From Peteryoungia aggregata LMG 23059 (lineage in GTDB: Bacteria > Pseudomonadota > Alphaproteobacteria > Rhizobiales > Rhizobiaceae), in NCBI RefSeq assembly GCF_030814435.1, contig NZ_JAUSUW010000001.1, positions 496,001 through 560,000 of the forward strand: DNA of 64,000 nucleotides, read 5' to 3'. Below are positions 52,016 to 59,331 of this stretch, piece by piece. Position 1 is the stretch's first letter, and each line of letters starts with the position of its first letter. The notes under the pieces were generated by a model, which was given only the letters and a program-made list of their open reading frames with translations, was not told where the DNA came from and did no database searches. The position numbers were made by a program, and so were the translations under genes.

Positions 52016-52237
52016 TATAGGAGCACCAAATCAAAATCAAACACGACCACACTCCGACAAACAAAACCAAAACCAACCCAAAATAAAATCCAGGAAAAAA
52101 TGGTTATTTCGACACTTCACAATTCAATACAACATCAAAAACACGCAACATCACAATAAAAAACATGAAGAAGCTCCATTGAAGCGAAAAAGAAACCATT
52201 GTAACCTTTTCTAATCGCAGGCCGAGGGATATCGACC
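52016..52237. promoter_or_regulatory. AT-rich, strand-skewed divergent intergenic region
   Basis: 222 bases between divergent glycosyltransferase genes. The + strand is dominated by A and C (for example CAAAACCAAAACCAACCC), with few G or T, unlike any other gap in the window. No gene is credible in it. Such AT-rich stretches upstream of polysaccharide genes are typical binding regions of MucR/Ros-type or H-NS-like regulators in rhizobia; this is inference. Confidence 0.4.
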
Positions 52238-53218
52238 ATGAATTCTCAATGCATCGTCTACGTGACAGATGAGAACTATTTCTTTCCGACCGCCATATCG
52301 GCCATGCAGGCCAGAAAAGCAGCGAGCCAGGCAACGGATGTCGTCATTGTCACGACGGAAGCATTTCACAACAAGTCAGGCTGCGAGCGCTTCTGTCACA
52401 CATCGAACATCCTCCTGCTCGATGGCTCTCAATTTCTGGCAGAAAAATTCGCCCAAGTCGATCGTCGGGAATTTGGCGGAAGAGTGAGCATAGCCGCCAT
52501 GGGTCGACTGCTTCTGTCGGATCTACTACCGGATCACTACGAACAAGTAATCTATATCGACGGAGATACCCAAATAGTGGGAGACCTTACACCTTTGGAG
52601 GAATTCACCGTCCCGAAAGGCAAGTTTCTCGCAGCACCGGACTATGTCTCGATCATCCAGGCAGCGAGCAAAAACCAGCCTCATCACTACTTCAATTCCG
52701 GTGTCCTTAAATTTGACCCTAGGGCATGGATCGGCAAGGCCGCCTTTGATTACTTCGTCGCCAATGGCGGACACCTTCATGACCAAGGCGCCCTGAACAC
52801 GGTTTCAGGCGACTCATGGATTCGCATGTCAAGCCGCTGGAACTTCCCGCGACAGTTCCTTCATCTGACGACAGAGCAACCGACCATCCTGCACTTCGCC
52901 TCCCATCCGAAACCATGGGACGGCGTGTACTTCCCGTGTACATCGCGCCAGACCGCCCCCTATGTGCAGGCCCTGCGTGAACACGAATACCTTCGACCGT
53001 TCGTCCGCAGGATCTCCCTGGCCAGACGCACGGCCTACAAGCTCAGGTCGCTGCGCCATCAACTCACCTGTCAATGGCCGACGGCGGACACTCTCGCCGA
53101 GATGGAAAGCCTGCGGCGTGTGGTGGGGGACTGGAGCTGCGATAGAGCCTTGTTTGCAGCTGCCGAAAAAGACCATGCGGGCATGGTTGGCAATGGCGTC
53201 GCGGTCGCCATCTCGTGA
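52238..53218 (+). CDS. Glycosyltransferase family 8 protein
   Basis: A 326-residue GT8 enzyme. The metal-binding DxD motif is in YEQVIYIDGDTQIVGDL. The substrate motifs are HHYFNSGVLKFDPRAW and HDQGALNTV, and the C-terminal HFASHPKPW corresponds to the HxxGxxKPW motif of the family. Retaining transferases of this family often use UDP-galactose or UDP-glucose. A GAGGGA site precedes the ATG. Its stop overlaps an in-frame start possibility of the next gene, so the two are probably co-transcribed. Confidence 0.9.
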   Translation: MNSQCIVYVTDENYFFPTAISAMQARKAASQATDVVIVTTEAFHNKSGCERFCHTSNILLLDGSQFLAEKFAQVDRREFGGRVSIAAMGRLLLSDLLPDHYEQVIYIDGDTQIVGDLTPLEEFTVPKGKFLAAPDYVSIIQAASKNQPHHYFNSGVLKFDPRAWIGKAAFDYFVANGGHLHDQGALNTVSGDSWIRMSSRWNFPRQFLHLTTEQPTILHFASHPKPWDGVYFPCTSRQTAPYVQALREHEYLRPFVRRISLARRTAYKLRSLRHQLTCQWPTADTLAEMESLRRVVGDWSCDRALFAAAEKDHAGMVGNGVAVAIS

Positions 53219-53289
53219 TCGGAGAGCCGCGATGCATGTCTTGCCGTGATGCATGTCTTTATGAGCAGTATTGGGAAATGAGGTTGATC

Positions 53290-54657
53290 ATGCATGCAGG
53301 TAAACTCACCGAGGTCGGCCGCAGGCTCCTCGCCGTTTCGGTCGGGCTTGCGTTCTCCGTGACAATGTCGACCGGCGGGACAGTGCATGCCGCAGAGGTT
53401 TCAGCCAGACCAACGGCAGAATTCCTGAGCAGCATCGGCATCGTCTCGACCTTCGACGACAGAGGACAACCCTACGCGAAAACGCTGGAGATGCTGAAAT
53501 ATGGCGGATTTCGCTGGCTTCGCGGCGGAATTGAAGGGGTGAGCGAAATCGGCCCGCTGACGATCGAGACCTTTCTGTCCCTTCATCGTGAAGCCGGCGT
53601 CAAGATCAGCTGGGGGCTCGGAAGCGGTAGCGGCGATCTTGAAGGACTGATCGCGACAGGGCGCATTCTGGCAGAAGCAGGTGCACTGCTGGCATTCGAA
53701 GGCAACAATGAACCGAACAACTGGCCGGTTGTCTACAAGGGTAAGAAGGGTGGAGGCAGAGGCTCGTGGCTGCCCGTCGCCGAGTTGCAGGCCGATCTCT
53801 ATCGCGCGGTCAAGCAGGACCCTCTGCTGGCCGCCTACCCCGTCTGGTCCATCTCTGAACCGGGCGCCCAGACCGACAATGTCGGCCTGCAATTCCTGCA
53901 GATCCCACATGGGGCGGGCACCCTGATGCCGGACGGGACGCGCTTCGCCGATTATGCCAATGTCCATAACTACATCTACCACCCGAATGCGCCGGACCCA
54001 TCCGACAACAAGACCTGGGACGCAGCCGATCCAGGCATCAGCTCCCCCGTCGACGGTCTCTACGGAAACTTCGGAATGACATGGGCCTACAAGTATCAGG
54101 GGCATACGGAAGACGAACTGGCGACACTGCCCAGAGTGACGACCGAGACCGGGGTGGCCATAAAGGGTGAGGTGGACGAGGCCTTGCAGGCCGCCCACCT
54201 CGTCAATCTCTACCTGGCGCAATTTGCACGAGGCTACCGCTACACCTCGGTTTATCTCCTGCGTGACCGAACAGACGAGCAGGGAAATCAGACCTACGGC
54301 TTTTTCCGTCCCGATTACTCACCCAGAACGGCCGCAATCCATCTCCACAACCTGACCAGCATTCTGGCAGACGACGGCATGAAGGAAACGCCGGACAGCG
54401 TCGATTACACCCTGGAGCCACAGCACGACACTGTGCACGACCTGCTTCTGCAGCACAGCGACGGCACATTCCAGCTCGTGCTGTGGGGAGAGGCCCTCGA
54501 AGGGCAGAATACCACCACCATCAAGCTCGGCAGACGGGTCGCGACGGCAACAATCTACGATCCGACGACAGGAAAAACTCCCGTTGCAGAGGAGAAGGAT
54601 GTCTCCGAGATCACCCTGACACTCGGAAACCACCCGTTCGTGATCATGTTTCGATAG
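53290..54657 (+). CDS. Secreted glycoside hydrolase-like protein (clan GH-A fold)
   Basis: A 455-residue exported protein. The signal peptide is GRRLLAVSVGLAFSVTMSTG ending VHA. The barrel contains GFRWLRGGIEG, then AFEGNNEPNNW, where the Asn-Glu-Pro is the acid/base motif of clan GH-A, and VTTETGVAIKG, where the Glu is the likely nucleophile. A C-terminal beta domain follows (DTVHDLLLQHSDGTFQLVLW). It may trim or release the polysaccharide made by this cluster. Start chosen at ATG 53290 for its GAGG site; 53278 is possible. A 12-base direct repeat (GATGCATGTCTT) occurs just upstream. Confidence 0.8.
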   Translation: MHAGKLTEVGRRLLAVSVGLAFSVTMSTGGTVHAAEVSARPTAEFLSSIGIVSTFDDRGQPYAKTLEMLKYGGFRWLRGGIEGVSEIGPLTIETFLSLHREAGVKISWGLGSGSGDLEGLIATGRILAEAGALLAFEGNNEPNNWPVVYKGKKGGGRGSWLPVAELQADLYRAVKQDPLLAAYPVWSISEPGAQTDNVGLQFLQIPHGAGTLMPDGTRFADYANVHNYIYHPNAPDPSDNKTWDAADPGISSPVDGLYGNFGMTWAYKYQGHTEDELATLPRVTTETGVAIKGEVDEALQAAHLVNLYLAQFARGYRYTSVYLLRDRTDEQGNQTYGFFRPDYSPRTAAIHLHNLTSILADDGMKETPDSVDYTLEPQHDTVHDLLLQHSDGTFQLVLWGEALEGQNTTTIKLGRRVATATIYDPTTGKTPVAEEKDVSEITLTLGNHPFVIMFR

Positions 54658-54787
54658 ATGACGGGATGCATTCCAGTGGAAGCACTTGCCCCGGACCTTT
54701 TGCACAATGGTGAACGCCTGCCCGGTGGCAGGCTAAACCTCGGCAACAGTCTCACGCCGAGCGCATCGAGCTTGCAACAAAAGCGAA

Positions 54788-54816
54788 GCGGCCATTCAGT
54801 CTGAGTGAATGGCCGC
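54788..54816. terminator. Bidirectional hairpin terminator
   Basis: GCGGCCATTCA (54788-54798) pairs with TGAATGGCCGC (54806-54816) around a 7-base loop. On the minus strand it is followed by TTCGCTTTTGTTG, so it terminates mainly the luxR-type gene. It also lies between the convergent hydrolase and regulator genes. Confidence 0.7.
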
Positions 54817-54863
54817 GATGACAGGGCGAAAGCAAAAAGGTGTCGGCCGTGTTGGGAGCAGGC

Positions 54864-55598
54864 CTATTTCAGTTTGAACGCCACCTGGGTACGGTTGGTG
54901 ACATTGAGCTTCTTCATGATGTTGCGGATGTGAACCTTGACCGTGCTCTCGCACAGGTTCATTTCATAGGCGATGATCTTGTTTGCCTTGCCACGACGCA
55001 GCGCTTCGGCCACCTCGATCTCGCGCGGCGTGAAGTTCTCGTTGACATAGCTGGATCCCTTGACCACCGAATTCAGCGCATCCCGGCTGGCCAGAAGGCT
55101 GCTCACGGGAATGAAGACGCCGCCAGCGCGCGCAAGGGATATGGCCTCTGCGGCAACACTGATGTTGACGCTCGTTGGAATGTAACCACGCGCACCCGCA
55201 TCGATCGCACTGAGCAGGTCACCAAGGTCATCGGATTCCTGGATGACGATGACCGGACTGAGCTTGAAAGCCGCCGCGACCGCCTTGATCTTGTCGCACG
55301 CGCCCTTGTCGCCAGACTTCCCGCCGGTCAGAACGAGCAGGATCGCCGCCGGATCACTCTCTAGCTTGCGGCCTCGCCATTCCTCAACCGACCCGGCAGT
55401 CAAGATGCGCATGCTGGGGTCGTAGCTGGAGAGGCTACGAGACAAACATTCGCGATCCAGAACCCGGCTGTCCAGGATCAGGACATACTCATCCAGTTTC
55501 ATATCAACTGTCTGATTGGATGACAGGCTACTGAGATAGTCTATATCGGCCTTCTTCAATTTATCGATATTGTGCGAGGTCGACGCATATGCACTCAT
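54864..55598 (-). CDS. LuxR/NarL-family regulator with degenerate receiver domain
   Basis: A 244-residue regulator. The C-terminal helix-turn-helix is canonical (ENFTPREIEVAEALRRGKAN, ESTVKVHIRNIMKKLNVTNR). The N-terminal part has a receiver-like layout (EYVLILDSRVLDRECLSRSL; DAGARGYIPTSVNISVAAEA), but where the phospho-acceptor Asp is expected the sequence reads AAILLVLTGGKSGD. Phosphorylation control therefore seems lost. The ATG at 55598 follows GAGGGGG. It lies at the edge of the polysaccharide cluster and may control it. The 287 bases upstream are AT-rich and gene-free. Confidence 0.85.
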   Translation of the reverse strand: MSAYASTSHNIDKLKKADIDYLSSLSSNQTVDMKLDEYVLILDSRVLDRECLSRSLSSYDPSMRILTAGSVEEWRGRKLESDPAAILLVLTGGKSGDKGACDKIKAVAAAFKLSPVIVIQESDDLGDLLSAIDAGARGYIPTSVNISVAAEAISLARAGGVFIPVSSLLASRDALNSVVKGSSYVNENFTPREIEVAEALRRGKANKIIAYEMNLCESTVKVHIRNIMKKLNVTNRTQVAFKLK

Positions 55599-55885
55599 TT
55601 TAACCCCCTCAATTCGCTTAAAACTCACCGATCGCTCGGTACAAAAGGTCACGCCATCTACTTATGCTGGTCGATGCCGCTATATTTACTTTATCCTATC
55701 AATTCATACGGGTGATTTTTTCACAGTTTTGTTAGCAGCGCATTAACCCAAGTTAATTAACGGCAAAGAAGCCATATTTTCACCAAATTTGGTCGCAGCG
55801 ACAGAACAAGACCATGCTTGCGTCATTTTTGACTAAATAATTGTAGGACAATAATCTGCTGATCGTTGCACCCGACAGCTTTTCA

Positions 55886-56629
55886 CTAGCGGTCGGCATG
55901 GCCGATACTGGCATCCGGCACGCTGAGGTAGCTCGGCTCGAAATCAACAATTTCCATGAGCTTGCGCCGGTTCAGAAACTCGACGATCCCATTGCGAAAC
56001 GACAGAAGACCAGCCACCCGCATGTCCTTGAGAACGCGGTTGACATGGACGGTTGACAAGCCCAGCGCATCGCCGATCTCGGCTTGCTTGAGCGGACACT
56101 CGAAACCATCCAGCTCCGGTCTGGATGCATTGCCGGCGCGCACGGCAAGCTCAAGCAGCAGGTGACCGGTGCGACCGAAGGCATCCCTCCGCCCGATACT
56201 TGCTAGGCGCTCCACCATTCGGGCATGACGCTTCATCATCTCGACGGTCATGATGAAGGGCAGTTGGGACGCGCCTTCACTGCCCTGCCCCGAGAGCTGG
56301 CCGGCGAACTCGTAGCATGTCACGGGCGATATCGCCTGAACGCTTTCCTGGGACATGAGCGCCGAGGCGGACGACAGCACGTCTCCATGCAGCGAAAAGT
56401 CGGTGACGATCCGGGTGCCGTTCGACATTGTGCGACTGGATACGACCCATCCGCTGCTGATGAAGAGAATTCTCGACGCATCGGTTTCTGTGTCGAAGAT
56501 CGTGGCACCCGGTGCAAACCGGCGCATAGAGGCACCCGGCGGCTTCTGACCACTTTTGTGGTAGTCGAAACCTATCGTGTTTAAGCCATTCCAATGCTCG
56601 TTTACCACCATGCAGTAACCCGCGCGCAT
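55886..56629 (-). CDS. Crp/Fnr-family transcriptional regulator
   Basis: A 247-residue regulator with an N-terminal cyclic-nucleotide-type beta-barrel (FAPGATIFDTETDASRILFI, SSGWVVSSRTMSNGTRIVTD) and a C-terminal Crp helix-turn-helix (CPLKQAEIGDALGLSTVHVN, RVLKDMRVAGLLSFRNG). It lacks the N-terminal Cys cluster of oxygen-sensing Fnr, and no classical cAMP pocket is evident. This resembles the rhizobial Crp/Fnr-type group of unknown ligand. The exact start (56629 or 56611) is open. It diverges from the NRPS-PKS genes across a long regulatory gap. Confidence 0.87.
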   Translation of the reverse strand: MRAGYCMVVNEHWNGLNTIGFDYHKSGQKPPGASMRRFAPGATIFDTETDASRILFISSGWVVSSRTMSNGTRIVTDFSLHGDVLSSASALMSQESVQAISPVTCYEFAGQLSGQGSEGASQLPFIMTVEMMKRHARMVERLASIGRRDAFGRTGHLLLELAVRAGNASRPELDGFECPLKQAEIGDALGLSTVHVNRVLKDMRVAGLLSFRNGIVEFLNRRKLMEIVDFEPSYLSVPDASIGHADR

Positions 56630-57411
56630 ACGCCCTCAAAGGCGATCAAAACACGATCAAAAAACATGTTCATGACACTATCACTTTCGGATCATAACGA
56701 TCGGGATCAATACTCTTCAAGTGCGACAGCGCCTAAAGGCGACAGAATGAAAGCAATCTCGAAAGGAAAGTGTTCTATCGGATACACCCGAATTGCTTAG
56801 ATCACTTACCTTCACTTACCGGAAATTGGCGCCCAATCCGATAAGTTCGGGCCATTAGACTACCCTTTCGGAGTAAACACGATACATCTAAAGAATTAGC
56901 TCACCTGTCCGGTTGGGTTAAAAATATCGCCGAAAACAAAGCTTCAACGCCTCCAACCGAAAGCACGTCGCGACTGGCACGACGCTGTAGCTCTCTTGTC
57001 CAAGCGGTGGTTACCTGCGGAACAGTCAATCCGCCATCTTTCTCCGCTGTGAGGCCGACCTTAAAAGCGGCGTGGCAAACTGAAGGTGGTTCATTGCCCT
57101 CGCAATCCCTGACAACAGCAATCTCCATACGTTGAAATCGTCCCGAGGCCCCGTCCCTCTGATCATTGCCGGTCCGCGCCGCCAGTTGGCGGAGGCGATA
57201 GACAAGGCACCGATAGGCTGCACGCCTACCCAAATGGATTAGACCGGGAAGCCGAAGACCGTCCGCTCTCACCCCAATGACCAACTTTCCATTTCACGTA
57301 CGCGTGAAATTCTGGCGTCGTGGAAAAGGCCGCGTTTGAAGCCTTGCCGACATGTGCAGGCCTGAGGTTCCGCGTTCGGGTCGGACAGAAGCGTTGAAGC
57401 AGGGAAAGCCG
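56630..57411. promoter_or_regulatory. Long gene-free region upstream of the NRPS-PKS operon
   Basis: 782 bases without a convincing gene. The part near the Crp/Fnr gene is AT-rich. Visible elements are TATCGGATA (about 56777) and its near-complement ATCCGATA (about 56837), a short repeat CTTACCTTCACTTACC, and the ATTTCACG dyad at 57291. A leftward frame of 127 codons (56901-57284) was judged a chance frame. The promoters for both divergent units must lie here. Confidence 0.5.
57291..57310. promoter_or_regulatory. Candidate operator upstream of the NRPS gene
   Basis: ATTTCACG and CGTGAAAT form an 8-bp inverted repeat around TACG, about 100 bases before the NRPS start codon. Size and symmetry fit a dimeric regulator site. 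The regulator is unknown; the neighbouring Crp/Fnr protein is a candidate. Confidence 0.45.
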
Positions 57412-59331
57412 ATGATGGGTATCCAGCATGTGAAGGGTGCAGATTTCGACAAGGGGGGAAATCGAAGCGTCGGCCCGCGCTACGATGGCTCGCTGGGCGT
57501 TCCCGAAATCGTCAGGCAGCACGCGTCCTCGCGTCCCGATGCGATCGCCGTGATATGTGGCGACGCCCGTCTCACCTATCGTGAACTCGACCAGTTGTCG
57601 GACGCGCTGGCGGGCTATCTGATGGCGCGAGGCGTCGAAAAAGGGGATATCGTATGCCTCCTCGTGCCGAGGGCCTTGACGACGGTCGTCGCGAAGCTTG
57701 CCATCCTCAAGGCAGGCGCGGCCTATCTGCCCCTGGACCCTGCCTATCCGACGGACCACCTTCATTATGTTCTGGCAGAGTGCAACCCCAAGGTCATCCT
57801 GGCGGATGCGGAACAGGGCATCGATCTCTCGGCGCTCGCTCCCGTCGCCGGCAGTGTGGTGGATCTGCCGCGCCTGCTCGCGCAACTTGAACCCGGCAAC
57901 GCCGATCGGCTGCCGATGCTGGCCGGAACGGACCTCGCCTATGTGATGTACACCTCCGGCTCGACCGGCCGCCCGAAGGGAGTGGCCGTGCCGCACCGAG
58001 GCATCACCAGATTGGTGCTGGACCAGAACTTCATCGAGTTTCGTCCCGGCGACATCGTGCTGCATTCCACAACCATATCCTTCGACGCCTCGACCGTTGA
58101 TGTTTGGGGCACCCTTCTGAACGGCAGCACGCTCGTGATCATGCCGAAGGCGAATTTTTCGCTGACGGACATGCATGATCTGATCCGGACCCACGATGTG
58201 ACGATCGTCAACTTCACCACGGGCCTCTTCAATCTCTTCGCCGATCATGCAGACGTCCACCTGCCTACACTGCGTCATGCCATCTTTGGAGGCGAAGTCG
58301 CGTCCGCAGCGCATGTACGCCGCTTTCTTTCGGCCTACCCGCACTGCGCTCTGACGAATGTCTACGGCCCGACCGAGGCGGCCTGCATCGCCACGACCTT
58401 CACTGTACCGAAGGATTTCACGGCAACTGAGCTGCCGATCGGACAGGCGATCTCCCACACGCAGGTCCTTCTGCTCGACGAGGAAATGAATGTCCTGCCG
58501 CCGGGGATGGAGGGACAGATCGTCATCGCCGGGGAAGGCTTGGCCCTCGGATATTTCAACCGTCCCGACCTGACCAGCGAACGCTTCGTGACCATCGAGA
58601 CCGATGAAGGTCCGCTGCGCTGCTATCTGACCGGAGACCTTGGGCTGCTTGATGAGCGGGGGCTCTTCCATTTCAGGGGGCGCAAGGACCGTCAGGTCAA
58701 GATCAACGGCAAGCGGGTCGAGCTTGAGGAAATCGAGGCGACGCTGCGCAGTCACCCGCGGCTGCTCGAAGCGGTCGTGGAATGCAGGGAGCCTAGCGGC
58801 ATCAAGAGGATCATCGCCTATCTGCGGCCGCGCGATCCCCAGGATCTGACCAACCCCAATCTGGTTCCCGCCGTCATGGAGCGTCTGCGCAACACGCTGC
58901 CAGCCTACATGATCCCGAGCGCAGCGATCGTCCTTGCCGAATTCCCCCTGACCCGGGCCGGAAAGATCGACCGTTCCAAACTCCCCATGCCGCCAATCGA
59001 AGATGTGAAGCAGGCCGCGCCGCAAAGTCGCAGCGAGGAAATCCTCACCCGCCTCTGGCGCGAGGCCCTGGGGCTCGATGCCATACCTGCAGACCGGAAC
59101 TTCTTTGACCTCGGAGGAACCTCCCTTCAGTTGATGCGGGTCCATGCGGGACTGGAAATAGAACTCGGGCAGCGCTGTGAGGTTCTGGCCCTCTTCAAGC
59201 ATCCGACGGTTCAAGGCATGGCGCGGTTTCTGGATGGGGGAGGCTCGCCCACGACGCGATCCACCACGGCAGATCCGCGTGCCGCCTCCCAACGCAGGAC
59301 CATGTCGCAGTTTCGGCGGACTACTCCATGA
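57412..59331 (+). CDS. NRPS loading module: adenylation and peptidyl carrier domains
   Basis: A 639-residue A-PCP protein with no condensation domain, so it probably activates and loads the starter amino acid. Core motifs are A3 VMYTSGSTGRPKG (near 178), A5 NVYGPTEAA, A7 YLTGDLG, A8 FRGRKDRQVKINGKRVELEE and A10 PLTRAGKIDRSKL with the catalytic Lys. The PCP attachment site is LGGTSL (Ser571). My manual reading of the specificity residues is D-A-V-N-I-G-V-C, which matches no code I recall, so the substrate is unassigned. The ATG at 57412 follows AGGGAAAG. It overlaps the PKS gene by 4 bases. Confidence 0.92.
   Translation: MMGIQHVKGADFDKGGNRSVGPRYDGSLGVPEIVRQHASSRPDAIAVICGDARLTYRELDQLSDALAGYLMARGVEKGDIVCLLVPRALTTVVAKLAILKAGAAYLPLDPAYPTDHLHYVLAECNPKVILADAEQGIDLSALAPVAGSVVDLPRLLAQLEPGNADRLPMLAGTDLAYVMYTSGSTGRPKGVAVPHRGITRLVLDQNFIEFRPGDIVLHSTTISFDASTVDVWGTLLNGSTLVIMPKANFSLTDMHDLIRTHDVTIVNFTTGLFNLFADHADVHLPTLRHAIFGGEVASAAHVRRFLSAYPHCALTNVYGPTEAACIATTFTVPKDFTATELPIGQAISHTQVLLLDEEMNVLPPGMEGQIVIAGEGLALGYFNRPDLTSERFVTIETDEGPLRCYLTGDLGLLDERGLFHFRGRKDRQVKINGKRVELEEIEATLRSHPRLLEAVVECREPSGIKRIIAYLRPRDPQDLTNPNLVPAVMERLRNTLPAYMIPSAAIVLAEFPLTRAGKIDRSKLPMPPIEDVKQAAPQSRSEEILTRLWREALGLDAIPADRNFFDLGGTSLQLMRVHAGLEIELGQRCEVLALFKHPTVQGMARFLDGGGSPTTRSTTADPRAASQRRTMSQFRRTTP

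Noticed and set aside
53231..53259. 12-base direct repeat GATGCATGTCTT x2
   Set aside because: Only two short copies with no flanking mobile-element features; probably a local duplication.
56901..57284. A 127-codon leftward open frame
   Set aside because: No ribosome-binding site, no recognisable motif, Arg-rich low-complexity product, and it covers the ATTTCACG dyad. Treated as non-coding.
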